Assembly (NCBI GenBank): GCA_946479785.1
Contig: CAMLHQ010000013.1
Span: 1 to 54,473 of the forward strand
Reading direction: 5' to 3'
Origin: an uncultured Nitrospira sp.
GTDB taxonomy: Bacteria; Nitrospirota; Nitrospiria; Nitrospirales; Nitrospiraceae
Length of the DNA: 54,473 bases
The position numbers and the translations under genes were made by a program. The notes under the pieces were generated by a model. That model did no database searches. It saw only the letters and a list, made by a program, of their open reading frames with translations, and was not told the origin of the DNA. This document shows, piece by piece, positions 7,897 through 16,063 of this stretch; within the stretch, counting starts at the first letter, position 1; each line of letters starts with the position of its first letter.

Positions 7897-8601
7897 TCAG
7901 GATAGAAAGTCTTTGATCTTGTCCGGAAGGTGGCACGTCTCGCATTTCCGATCCAACACCCTACCTTGATGTTCGGCTTTGCCGTCATGGCAACGGAAAC
8001 AGTCGTTGAGCGCCCTCGTGTGCAAATGGGACCCTTCCGGATACTCCGGATTCCAGGGCTTAATGTCGGCGGACACATGTCCCCGCGGCACGACAATGGG
8101 ATAGCCCTTGATCGGCTGATCGTGCACCACACCGGCATGGCAGGTCGTACACCCTTCACCTTGGCCACGGACTCCGAATGCCTCCATGTGCTTTCGATGA
8201 CTCATCACCAGACCCACGTCTTTGACAGGAGCGGGCAGATCTCGTGGCGCGACTTCGGACGTTCGAAGCACATGTTGATGGCAATCGAAACAGAGGCTGG
8301 AATCGACCTTGGCTTTCAGATCGTGCGCATCGGTTGGTGTACTGAACAGATAGATAGCAACATCTTTCGTTCCGGCCCAGGCCTTGTCGTGAATCCACCC
8401 TTCAATTCCCGGCCTGACATGGCAGGCCACGCAGGTCACTTCCTTGTGCGAAGACTTGACCCAACTGTCGTACGAAGGTGTGATGTTGTGGCAACTCGCG
8501 CAGAACTTTGGATGGTTCGTAAGGGGAATAGCCACGCCTCCGAGCACAATAGCTCCGGCCACTAGAACCAGAAGGATGGTGGTTCTAGACGTCCAGTTCA
8601 T
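7897..8601 (-). CDS. Membrane-anchored six-haem c-type cytochrome (NapC/NirT-like)
   Basis: A 234-residue protein with one N-terminal membrane anchor (about residues 7-26) and six CxxCH haem-c motifs at about 34-38, 57-61, 104-108, 151-155, 201-205 and 220-224. The first pair after the anchor resembles NapC/NirT quinol dehydrogenases, which usually have four haems; six is unusual for so short a chain. The expected role is quinol-linked electron transfer on the periplasmic side. The ATG at 8601 overlaps the end of mobB by 17 bases; a GTG at 8616 is an alternative start. Co-location with mobB, moeA and mrp suggests service to a molybdoenzyme, an inference from context only. Confidence 0.85.
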   Translation of the reverse strand: MNWTSRTTILLVLVAGAIVLGGVAIPLTNHPKFCASCHNITPSYDSWVKSSHKEVTCVACHVRPGIEGWIHDKAWAGTKDVAIYLFSTPTDAHDLKAKVDSSLCFDCHQHVLRTSEVAPRDLPAPVKDVGLVMSHRKHMEAFGVRGQGEGCTTCHAGVVHDQPIKGYPIVVPRGHVSADIKPWNPEYPEGSHLHTRALNDCFRCHDGKAEHQGRVLDRKCETCHLPDKIKDFLS

Positions 8602-9109
8602 GCTCCGAGCGAGCACGTCGCAGAGGGAAATGTCCCATGATGAGCGTGGCCACCGCCGATACGTCGTCGAGGTCGAACCGCGGCACGTTCAAGTCGATCG
8701 GCTTGTCCGACACGACCGCCAGCAACCCCTCCGGTGAAATCGGAATCTCGCCGACCTGCTCGCGGATGATGACGATTTTCGGATAGCCTTCGTGCTTCCA
8801 CCCTTCTGCAATGATCAAGTCATAGGAGCCATCCAGGAATCGGTCGCGGACGTCCTCGACTTTCATCTGGTCCGACACGTCGGCGAACATAGCCATGCTG
8901 CCTTTGGACAGAATCACCACACTGCTGGCGCCTGCTTGCTTGTGACGCCAACTGTCTTTGCCTTCGGTGTCGAGATCGAACCCGTGCCCCGCATGTTTGA
9001 CGGTGGCCACTTTGTAGCCAGCACGCACGAGCTCAGGTATAACTCGTTCGATGAAGGTGGTCTTTCCGCTGTTCGATTTCCCCACAAAGCAGACGATAGG
9101 AACGGCCAT
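8585..9109 (-). CDS. mobB: Molybdopterin-guanine dinucleotide biosynthesis adapter MobB
   Basis: A 174-residue P-loop GTPase-like protein. Walker A is GKSNSGKTT at residues 10-18, followed by the MobB-typical VATVKHAGHGFDLDTEGKDS and LIIAEGWK segments. MobB assists MobA in attaching GMP to molybdopterin to give the bis-MGD cofactor of DMSO-reductase family enzymes. It lies 15 bases downstream of moeA and overlaps the cytochrome gene, indicating translational coupling. In a nitrite oxidiser the main client would be nitrite oxidoreductase, but no such enzyme is in this window. Confidence 0.93.
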   Translation of the reverse strand: MAVPIVCFVGKSNSGKTTFIERVIPELVRAGYKVATVKHAGHGFDLDTEGKDSWRHKQAGASSVVILSKGSMAMFADVSDQMKVEDVRDRFLDGSYDLIIAEGWKHEGYPKIVIIREQVGEIPISPEGLLAVVSDKPIDLNVPRFDLDDVSAVATLIMGHFPLRRARSEHELDV

Positions 9110-9124
9110 GGTTTGAAAATCCTC

Positions 9125-10423
9125 TCAGCAGCAGGATAGCCGGTGGGAGCCGGTATGAACAGGTTCGGCATGGCTCGCCCAGCCTTCACCGCTGAGGAGT
9201 TGGACTGAAACCAGATCACCCGGGTTCAGCCGCTCGACTTCGACCGGCACATCGATCAAACAGTTGGCCTTGACCATGGACGTCAAAATCCCTGAACCCT
9301 GATCGCCGGTGGTGCGCACTTTGAACGTGCCTTCTTCCTGCGTCAGGACGCCCCGCAGGAAATGGCGACGATCCGTGCGCTTGGAGAATTTCTCCTGGAA
9401 CAAGGCCTGGACGACCGGACGGCCGTAACTACGATGGCCACTCATCTTCAGCATCGCCGGACGCACCAGCTGTTCGAAGGTGACCATGGAAGAAACGGGA
9501 TTGCCGGGCAATCCGAATGCGAGCTTCCCCTGGATCTTCCCAAAAGCCAAGGGTTGCCCCGGTTTGATAGCCAGCTTCCAGAAATTCATCTCGGCGCCAA
9601 GATCGCGGAAGACCGCTTTGGTGAAATCGTAGTCGCCCATCGAGACACCCCCGGAAAGAACGAGAATGTCGGCTGTGAGACCATGCGAAATCTTTTCCTT
9701 CAACGCCGCAGGATTGTCTCTTGCAATGCCGAGCAAGAATGGAATGCCGCCCGCATCCTGCACCGCCGCAGCAATGCCATAGCTGTTCGAATTGATGATT
9801 TTCTCTTCACTGAAGCGCTCGTCCAGATCGGCCAGCTCGTCACCGGTTGATAGAATCGCCACACGCGGCCGCTGATAGACAAAGACGAATGATTTGGCCA
9901 GGATCGCCAACATGCCGGCTTCACCGGGCCTGATTCTTGTCCCCCTGACAATAATTCGATCGCCCTTTTTCACATCCTCGCCCTGGGGACGAATGTTCGA
10001 ACCCTTCTGCTCCGGCTTGAAGACGCGAACCGAATCGGGGGTATGCTCCGTATCTTCAACCTTCAGCACCGTGTCGGCGCCCTTCGGAATGGGCGCGCCG
10101 GTCATGATCCTGATCGCTTGGCCGGGCCCGACGGACTTCGCCGGCATTTTGCCGGCCGGCACGTCTTCAATCACGGTCAACGTGACCGGCTTCTGAATCG
10201 CATGCTCTTGTTTGATGTCGTCCCAGCGTACCGCAAAACCATCCATGGCACTGTTGTCCCAGGGCGGATTGTCCCGTTCGACAATGATGTCCTCTCCTAA
10301 TACCCGTCCCAGCGCATCCAGTATAGAAATCTTCTCCAGGCCCAGGATCGGCGTGCCATCCAGGACAATCTTCTGCGCCTCTTCCAGCGACGTTAATCCT
10401 TGTGCGGCATCTTTCGCTTTCAT
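9125..10423 (-). CDS. moeA: Molybdopterin molybdenumtransferase MoeA
   Basis: A 432-residue protein with the full MoeA layout: an N-terminal MKAKDAAQGLTSLEEAQK start, DNSAMDGFAV, GQAIRIMTGAPIPKGADTVL, ILSTGDEL, the central MoCF domain with LSGGVSMGDYD, and FGLPGNPVSS. It inserts molybdenum into adenylylated molybdopterin. The frame stays open to 10615 and would overlap mrp, but the homologous sequence starts at 10423, where GGAG lies about 8 bases upstream. In-frame ATG 10495 is a weaker alternative. It lies between mrp and mobB. Confidence 0.93.
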   Translation of the reverse strand: MKAKDAAQGLTSLEEAQKIVLDGTPILGLEKISILDALGRVLGEDIIVERDNPPWDNSAMDGFAVRWDDIKQEHAIQKPVTLTVIEDVPAGKMPAKSVGPGQAIRIMTGAPIPKGADTVLKVEDTEHTPDSVRVFKPEQKGSNIRPQGEDVKKGDRIIVRGTRIRPGEAGMLAILAKSFVFVYQRPRVAILSTGDELADLDERFSEEKIINSNSYGIAAAVQDAGGIPFLLGIARDNPAALKEKISHGLTADILVLSGGVSMGDYDFTKAVFRDLGAEMNFWKLAIKPGQPLAFGKIQGKLAFGLPGNPVSSMVTFEQLVRPAMLKMSGHRSYGRPVVQALFQEKFSKRTDRRHFLRGVLTQEEGTFKVRTTGDQGSGILTSMVKANCLIDVPVEVERLNPGDLVSVQLLSGEGWASHAEPVHTGSHRLSCC

Positions 10424-10563
10424 CGTGTACTCCAGGCTGTTGAACAAATCGCTGACTTCATCCGCCCAGCCCCGGCGCGCCAAGAAGGCGCCCATCACCG
10501 AACGGCGTTCTCCTTCTCTTTTGAACAGCCTGTACTTCTCTGCAGCTATTCTTCCGCAACCAC

Positions 10564-11517
10564 TCAATGCTGATGCCGCGGGGCGACGTTCACCAGAGAC
10601 CCGCTCTTCTTGCAAAATGCTTCGACTTTGTTCGCGATCTCGTGATAGGCCTCGGCAGTTTGTGTATCCGAGCAGAACATGGCGAATGGCTCGCCCGCGT
10701 CCGATTGCGTGACCACCTCGGGATCGAGTGGAATCCGGCCCAGAAAGGGCACACCCATGTCCTTCGCCGAGGCTTCCCCTCCGCCCTTCCGGAACACCTC
10801 AATCTGGTTGTGGCAGTGAGGACATTCTAAACCGCTCATGTTCTCTACGATGCCGATGATCGGTACTTCGCTGTCCTTGCAAAAGGTCACCGATTTGCGG
10901 GAATCCAACAGGGCTACTTCTTGGGGAGTCGTGACGATGACCGCCCCGCTGACGTTTCCCAGCAGGTCAATCGTCGTGACCGATTCGTTTCCGGTTCCCG
11001 GCGGCAAATCGATCAGCAGGAAATTCAGATCCTGCCACTCTACGCCACCGAGTAATTGGTTGATGAATTCATATTTGTAGGCATCACGCCAGATGATGGG
11101 GTCATCTGGGTTCTGAAGCAGGAAAGACATCGAAGCGATCTTCAGATTGTAAGCCTGGAACGGGATGATGCCGCCGGAGGTACTGATCTTGAGCTTCTGG
11201 CCTTCGGCACCGACCATCTTCGGGATGTTCGGGCCGTGAATATCCATGTCGCAGATGCCGACATGCCACCCCTTAAGCGCCAGACTGACGGCCAGGTTGG
11301 TCGTACAGGTGCTTTTCCCGACCCCGCCCTTGTTGCTCATGATGAGGACTTTGTACTCGATCCGCTCCATCCGTTTGGCGACGAGCCAGCGGCTGTGGCC
11401 CTCCTTGTCCTTTTGGCACGATTCGTTTTCGTCGCAAATCGCACAGGCCCACATGTAAATGCAGGCATCGCTGCCGCCGGACGTCGGAGTTTGAATGATG
11501 TTCAGTTCGCGAGGCAT
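10564..11517 (-). CDS. mrp: Mrp/NBP35-type iron-sulfur carrier ATPase
   Basis: A 317-residue P-loop ATPase of the Mrp/ApbC/Nbp35 family. The deviant Walker A is KGGVGKST (63-70), followed by DMDIHGPNIPKM, LIDLPPGTGNE and a CPHC pair in the C-terminal half, the usual scaffold-cluster cysteines. The N-terminus carries four extra cysteines at 19, 25, 28 and 34; the last three form CX2CX5C, as in eukaryotic/archaeal-type Nbp35, and are absent from most bacterial Mrp proteins. Role: assembly and transfer of Fe-S clusters. It lies 42 bases downstream of tatC and upstream of moeA. Confidence 0.9.
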   Translation of the reverse strand: MPRELNIIQTPTSGGSDACIYMWACAICDENESCQKDKEGHSRWLVAKRMERIEYKVLIMSNKGGVGKSTCTTNLAVSLALKGWHVGICDMDIHGPNIPKMVGAEGQKLKISTSGGIIPFQAYNLKIASMSFLLQNPDDPIIWRDAYKYEFINQLLGGVEWQDLNFLLIDLPPGTGNESVTTIDLLGNVSGAVIVTTPQEVALLDSRKSVTFCKDSEVPIIGIVENMSGLECPHCHNQIEVFRKGGGEASAKDMGVPFLGRIPLDPEVVTQSDAGEPFAMFCSDTQTAEAYHEIANKVEAFCKKSGSLVNVAPRHQH

Positions 11518-11559
11518 GTGTGGTCTTACCCTTTCTACTCGAGGACGCGCAAGCTTGTA

Positions 11560-12516
11560 CTATCGCCGGCGGCTTCCTGTTGGAACACCGACGTAGTCGC
11601 CGGTTCCGGCACCCGACATGGCAGGCGCCATGCCTTTGGGACCTCCGCTTGCGACCGGTGCCAAGGCGGCCTCCGGTTCCGACGGAGATGCCTTCTTCTT
11701 GTTGAAAAACCCGGCACTGATGATACCCACTTCATAAAACACATACATGGGAAGAGCCATTAAACACTGGTTGAACGGATCGGGAGTGGGAGTCAGAATC
11801 GCCGCGATGATGAAGGCGCCCAACAAGGCCCACTTGCGATAGCGCTTCAAAAACGGCGCATCGACCCAACCCAGCTTGGCCATCAACGTAATGGCCAGCG
11901 GCACCTCGAAGATCAACCCGAACACCATTAAGAACCACAACGCGAATCCCACGTATTGGGCGATGGAGAGCTGGGGGATGAATCCCGCGCTGACCCCGTA
12001 CGAGACGAGAAAATTCAATGCGAACGGCAGCACGAAGAAGAAGGAAAACCCGACGCCGGCATAAAAAGCCAGCGTGCTCAGCAACACAAACGGCCCGACG
12101 AACCGTCGTTCCTGCGTGTGGAGGCCGGGCACCACGAACTGCCACACTTCCAGCAGGATGTAGGGCATGGCGATCACGATGGCGAACAGGCCGGCCACTT
12201 TCACGTTTTGCCAGAGCGCTTCCGCCGGAGCGAGAAAGACGAAGGGAACGGTCGGCAGGTCCGTCGGCATCCAGGAGAGAGAACCGGGCACGAACATGTT
12301 TTGGAGGGGAATGCGCAGCCACTTGACGAGGGTGTCGGCGTAGAAAAACGTGCCGACGAACACGACTGCCGTCACAATGACCGCCCGCGTGAGCCGGACT
12401 TGGAGCTCGACCAGATGCTCCATGACCGGCATTTTCTTGTCTTCCAGCGGCTTGAAGACGGAATCTTGCAGCCACCGATTGAAATCGTTCAGCACCGCAT
12501 CCCCAGCAGAGGCCAT
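11560..12516 (-). CDS. tatC: Sec-independent protein translocase TatC
   Basis: A 318-residue inner-membrane protein with six hydrophobic segments. The N-terminal MPVMEHLVELQVRLTRA corresponds to the conserved HLxELRxR region of TatC, and the VFLAPAEALWQNVKVA and FGLIFEVPLA segments are also family features. TatC forms the twin-arginine signal receptor of the Tat translocon. It has an unusually long Pro/Ala/Gly-rich C-terminal tail (about 275-318). No tatA gene is adjacent. Its place upstream of mrp-moeA-mobB links folded cofactor-containing proteins with their export. Confidence 0.93.
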   Translation of the reverse strand: MASAGDAVLNDFNRWLQDSVFKPLEDKKMPVMEHLVELQVRLTRAVIVTAVVFVGTFFYADTLVKWLRIPLQNMFVPGSLSWMPTDLPTVPFVFLAPAEALWQNVKVAGLFAIVIAMPYILLEVWQFVVPGLHTQERRFVGPFVLLSTLAFYAGVGFSFFFVLPFALNFLVSYGVSAGFIPQLSIAQYVGFALWFLMVFGLIFEVPLAITLMAKLGWVDAPFLKRYRKWALLGAFIIAAILTPTPDPFNQCLMALPMYVFYEVGIISAGFFNKKKASPSEPEAALAPVASGGPKGMAPAMSGAGTGDYVGVPTGSRRR

Positions 12517-12556
12517 GCGTGCCGACGAAAATCGTCGGCGCGCACCATACTCTCGA

Positions 12557-14080
12557 TTACTTCGGATTCACCGCGACGAAAAGATTGTTTCCTTGCCGGC
12601 TGAGCAGCAGAACGGCCAGCTCCTCTTTCTTAATCTTGTGCGCCGCCTTGTGATATTCGTCGAGGTTCTTGACGACCTCGTGGTTTACTTCCTGAATGAC
12701 GTCGCCCCGTTGAATACCTGCTGCCTCCGCAGGACCACCGGGTTCGACGGCGGCCACGACGACCCCGGCCGTCTTGGCCGGAATGTTCAACTGACTCATC
12801 GTTGCATTGTCCAACGCTTGTACTTTCAATGAAGCCAGCACGTTGTCGGGCGGCTTGATCGTTTCCCCTTGCTCCTTGGGAGGCGCCGGTTCTTTCTTCG
12901 CAAGCATTTCATCCGACGGCCGTTCGGCCACCTTCACCGAGAGCGTTTGTTCCTTACCATCACGGAGGACTTTGATCTGGGCATCCTTCCCGACCACCGT
13001 ACGAGCCACGAGGTTGCGCAGTTGACTGACGCTTTGCACTTCTTTCCCATTGAAGGCGATCACCACGTCGCCACGTTTGACTCCGGCAGCATGCGACGGA
13101 CCGTTTTCATTCACGTCGCTGATCAGGACGCCCTTGCGCTGTTCGGGAAGTTTGAACGACTTGGCCAAAGCCGGTGTGATCTCTTGAATCGCCACGCCCA
13201 TCCAGCCACGCACGACCTTGCCGGTCTTCTGCAGACTCTCGACGATGTCTAACGCAATGCTGCTGGGAATGGCAAAGCCGATCCCTTCGGATCCGCCGGT
13301 CCTCGAGAAAATCGCCGTATTGATCCCGATCAAGTCTCCGTTCATGTTGACCAGTGCGCCACCTGAATTACCCGGATTGATCGCTGCGTCGGTTTGAATG
13401 AAGTCTTCATAGTCCGCGATCCCGACGTTGCCGCGTCCGAGCGCGCTGATGATGCCCAACGTAACCGTTGAGCTCAGCCCGAAAGGACTGCCGATCGCCA
13501 GCACCAGGTCGCCGACCTGGAGTTTGTCGTATTCCGCCCACTTCACGGAAGGTAAATCCTTGACGTCGATTTTTACCACGGCAAGGTCTGTCTTCGGATC
13601 GGTGCCGACGACCTTGGCGGAAAATTCGCGTCGATCGCTGAGTGTGACGGTAATCTGCGTGGCTCCTTCCACCACGTGATTGTTCGTCACAATATAACCG
13701 TTGGAATCTAGAATGACTCCCGAACCTGCGCTTTGATCAGGACGTCCGTGAGGGCCGGGTGGCATCGGCGGTGGCGTCGGCAGTTCGCCACCTGGCTCCT
13801 CACCGCCGGGAGGGCCGCCGCCAGGAGGTCCGCCAAACGGGCCGGGAGGAAGCGGTCGTCTGCCTCGCCCACCTTCGGCACCGCCGGTGACCGCAATGTT
13901 CACGACAGCCGGTGTAACTTTTTTCACAATTTCTGAGAAGCCTTGGGCCATCGTCGGGGGAACCCCTGCAGCCATCGCCGCGCGCTGGCCCGGAATTGGG
14001 TCAAGGGTGCACGCGAGCGCGAAGACACACAGACAACTGGCGAGGCCGAGGGCACGACTGTTCTGACTCCACTTAGTCAT
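12557..14080 (-). CDS. htrA: HtrA/DegP-type periplasmic serine protease with two PDZ domains
   Basis: A 507-residue exported protease. The catalytic triad is His135 (NNHVVEG), Asp165 (DLAVVKID) and Ser239 (GNSGG). PDZ1 spans about 300-385 and PDZ2 about 415-505. A Gly/Pro-rich linker (about 66-115) precedes the protease domain. The N-terminus is a signal peptide with a possible lipobox (ALAC, Cys24). The start at 14080 is chosen because GGAGG lies about 8 bases upstream; the frame extends to 14116. A plausible promoter (TTGAAG-18-TAGAAT) lies at 14132-14161. It leads the run tatC-mrp-moeA and probably handles quality control of exported proteins. Confidence 0.93.
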   Translation of the reverse strand: MTKWSQNSRALGLASCLCVFALACTLDPIPGQRAAMAAGVPPTMAQGFSEIVKKVTPAVVNIAVTGGAEGGRGRRPLPPGPFGGPPGGGPPGGEEPGGELPTPPPMPPGPHGRPDQSAGSGVILDSNGYIVTNNHVVEGATQITVTLSDRREFSAKVVGTDPKTDLAVVKIDVKDLPSVKWAEYDKLQVGDLVLAIGSPFGLSSTVTLGIISALGRGNVGIADYEDFIQTDAAINPGNSGGALVNMNGDLIGINTAIFSRTGGSEGIGFAIPSSIALDIVESLQKTGKVVRGWMGVAIQEITPALAKSFKLPEQRKGVLISDVNENGPSHAAGVKRGDVVIAFNGKEVQSVSQLRNLVARTVVGKDAQIKVLRDGKEQTLSVKVAERPSDEMLAKKEPAPPKEQGETIKPPDNVLASLKVQALDNATMSQLNIPAKTAGVVVAAVEPGGPAEAAGIQRGDVIQEVNHEVVKNLDEYHKAAHKIKKEELAVLLLSRQGNNLFVAVNPK

Positions 14081-14131
14081 AACCGCATTCCTCCAGGTTA
14101 GATCATTCGATCTCATGCGTATGAACGGTCC

Positions 14132-14161
14132 ATTCTACACTATCCGTTCCGACGCCTTCAA
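14132..14161 (-). promoter_or_regulatory. Putative sigma70-type promoter for htrA
   Basis: Minus-strand TTGAAG (14156-14161), 18-base spacer, TAGAAT (14132-14137), about 50 bases upstream of the htrA start. Four of six and five of six consensus matches. Confidence 0.45.
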
Positions 14162-14167
14162 AGACTA

Positions 14168-14212
14168 ATAGTCCCCTTCGGGCCTCCACAGGTTCCGCCC
14201 GAAAGGGACTAT
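14168..14212 (-). terminator. Long stem-loop downstream of the 14.2-15.0 kb lipoprotein gene
   Basis: A 16-bp stem with one mismatch (14168-14183 against 14197-14212) and a 13-base loop, 34 bases after the stop of the lipoprotein gene on the minus strand. The T-run is weak (TAGTCTTTG), so it is either a modest terminator or an mRNA 3'-end structure that also insulates htrA. Confidence 0.55.
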
Positions 14213-14245
14213 GATCACCACGGGGTTGGTGGGGCCAAATACTGC

Positions 14246-15028
14246 CTAGGAGACGCTTCTCCTTGCCGTAGCATCGGCTTCCAGTTGCCCGATCCAGGAG
14301 TTCTGAAGCTTTAAAGCCAACCGCTTTTCCGCTTGATCGAATGACACCACGCGCAAGGTATTTGGCGCACCTTCGTAGGTTGGAGGCCAATATCGGTGTT
14401 CGGGCACTTGAGGACGGAGATAGACCACTGGATACCATTGATTGATTCCAGGCGCCGTCGGCCAGTCCAAGGTCGCCCAGCCACGGCCTTCGGCCTGCAT
14501 CAGCGATGTGTTGTTCTTCAAATCCAGGAGTGCAAATTCCAGCAACGACCAATTGTCACGGCGGAACCCCGGCTGGGCATGGGTGGTCCAACCCAGAAAC
14601 AGCGTCACGGGGTATTCTTGCTCGGTACTGGACAGCACGACGACAACCAAGTAGTCCAAGCCGCGTTGCCGTCCCAAGTTAGCGAATTGAGCCCAATCCC
14701 CGTTCGGCTGTGGACGAATGTTATCGGCCGGGATGATCTCTGTGATCGCCACGGGAATCGATCGGCCGATATCCTGTTTCAACGTTTCAGCAAGCCGAAG
14801 CATGGCCTCATCAGGAAGGTTCGGCGCCGAGCCTGGATCGGCAGTATCAGATACCAACACAAGCCCGGCCTTGAGTGGACGTTGGTCGATTTTTGAGAAT
14901 GCCTCGTCTCCTGCCTTATGGTCGGAAGAGACGTAGTCGCCGATCCTCGTCGGCGGGACTGCCGAGGCACATGCCGCCAGCATCACAGCACCCAGTAATA
15001 GACTTGTGACTCTCAAGATCCTGCGCAT
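14246..15028 (-). CDS. Putative lipoprotein of unknown function
   Basis: A 260-residue protein with a clear lipoprotein signal: MRRILRVTSLLLGAV followed by lipobox LAAC (Cys19). The start at 15028 is chosen because GGAGG lies 7 bases upstream; the frame extends to 15148. The mature part contains a Rossmann-like LGRQRGLDYLVVVVLSSTEQ segment (about 123-142) and a Trp/Tyr/Pro-rich C-terminal half, but I recognise no named family. It is probably attached to the outer membrane. It is divergent from the GT2 gene and followed by a stem-loop. Confidence 0.75.
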   Translation of the reverse strand: MRRILRVTSLLLGAVMLAACASAVPPTRIGDYVSSDHKAGDEAFSKIDQRPLKAGLVLVSDTADPGSAPNLPDEAMLRLAETLKQDIGRSIPVAITEIIPADNIRPQPNGDWAQFANLGRQRGLDYLVVVVLSSTEQEYPVTLFLGWTTHAQPGFRRDNWSLLEFALLDLKNNTSLMQAEGRGWATLDWPTAPGINQWYPVVYLRPQVPEHRYWPPTYEGAPNTLRVVSFDQAEKRLALKLQNSWIGQLEADATARRSVS

Positions 15029-15218
15029 CACCCACCTCCCGGTTAAGGACGCTGGCTCGGTACAGGTCATCTCATTTCTGCTGATACACGTTCGCTTCCC
15101 CAAGCGGGATCTGTCAAGGCCATGTTTTCTCTTGTAATTACCCCTCAAGCTCAGCTACCGTATGCGTTAATTTAGCACTGAGAGTGCCCCTTTTGCTTTC
15201 GGAACCGGCGGGGGAACC

Positions 15219-16034
15219 ATGCTCGGTCGGTATAACGCCGATTCTCCTGAACTCTCAATCATAATCCCGGCGCACAATGAAGCCGGCCGCATCCTTCCTT
15301 ACCTCCGACAAGTTACCGACTATTTCGAACAGTGCGAACGCGTCTATGAACTGCTGGTGGTCGATGACGGCAGCACCGATGCGACTGCCGCAGTCGTCGA
15401 AGGCTTTGCCCGCTCCGCTCCAGCTGTGCAACTGCTGCGACTACCGACCTGCCAAGGCAAAGGTGCGGCGGTGCGCTATGGAATGCAATCGGCTGCCGGC
15501 TATCTCCAATTGTTCGCCGATGCAGATGGCGCGACCCCTATTGACGAGCTGACCCGGCTTGAAAAAGCCTTGGCGGAAGGAGCGGACGTCGCGATCGGAT
15601 CGCGTGCGCTGGCGGCGCGATTACCAGATTTCGCCGTCCACGCGCGTCTCTATCGAAGCGTGTTGGGAGCCCTGTTTAATGCCGCGGTGCAACAGAGCGG
15701 CATCACAGGGATCTCCGACACCCAATGCGGATTCAAGCTGTTCCGTCGGGTCGTCGCACAGGAGCTTTTCGGGTATGCATCGATTGATGGATTTGGATTC
15801 GATCTTGAGCTCCTCTATTTGGCCCAACAGCGCGGTTATCGTATTGCGGAAGTGCCGGTGAACTGGTGTGATCAGCCCGGTTCGAAAGTTCGCGTCCTCC
15901 GGGACGGACTCGCTATGCTTCGCGAATTAGCCGTTATCCGGCGGAATTGCAGCCGAGGATGTTACGATACTCCGTCCTTCTCGCCGGAGCTTGCCTCGGT
16001 CGGCGCGGGCCGATTCAGAGTTCCAGCAAGGTAG
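15219..16034 (+). CDS. Family 2 glycosyltransferase, dolichyl-phosphate glucosyltransferase-like
   Basis: A 271-residue GT-A fold glycosyltransferase. SIIIPAHNEAGR (13-24), VVDDGSTD (47-54) and the metal-binding DAD (101-103) are all present, followed by the ALG5-like SDTQCGFKLFRR and DGFGFDLELLYLAQQRGYRIAEVPVNW segments. The family transfers sugars from NDP-sugars to polyprenyl phosphate. It has no membrane segment. GGGGGA lies about 4 bases upstream of the ATG. It stands alone and convergent with the membrane protein gene at 16064, so the acceptor cannot be inferred from an operon. Confidence 0.87.
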   Translation: MLGRYNADSPELSIIIPAHNEAGRILPYLRQVTDYFEQCERVYELLVVDDGSTDATAAVVEGFARSAPAVQLLRLPTCQGKGAAVRYGMQSAAGYLQLFADADGATPIDELTRLEKALAEGADVAIGSRALAARLPDFAVHARLYRSVLGALFNAAVQQSGITGISDTQCGFKLFRRVVAQELFGYASIDGFGFDLELLYLAQQRGYRIAEVPVNWCDQPGSKVRVLRDGLAMLRELAVIRRNCSRGCYDTPSFSPELASVGAGRFRVPAR

Positions 16035-16063
16035 CCGATCTCCTCCCACAGCTCGCTGATTCA

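Noticed and set aside
11732..12475. 247-codon open frame on the minus strand inside tatC
   Set aside because: It overlaps tatC in another frame on the same strand; its product is Arg/His-rich with no fold, a usual shadow in high-G+C coding sequence.
14103..14552. 149-codon minus-strand frame spanning the stem-loop at 14168-14212
   Set aside because: It runs through the lipoprotein gene in another frame and the hairpin; composition is not protein-like.
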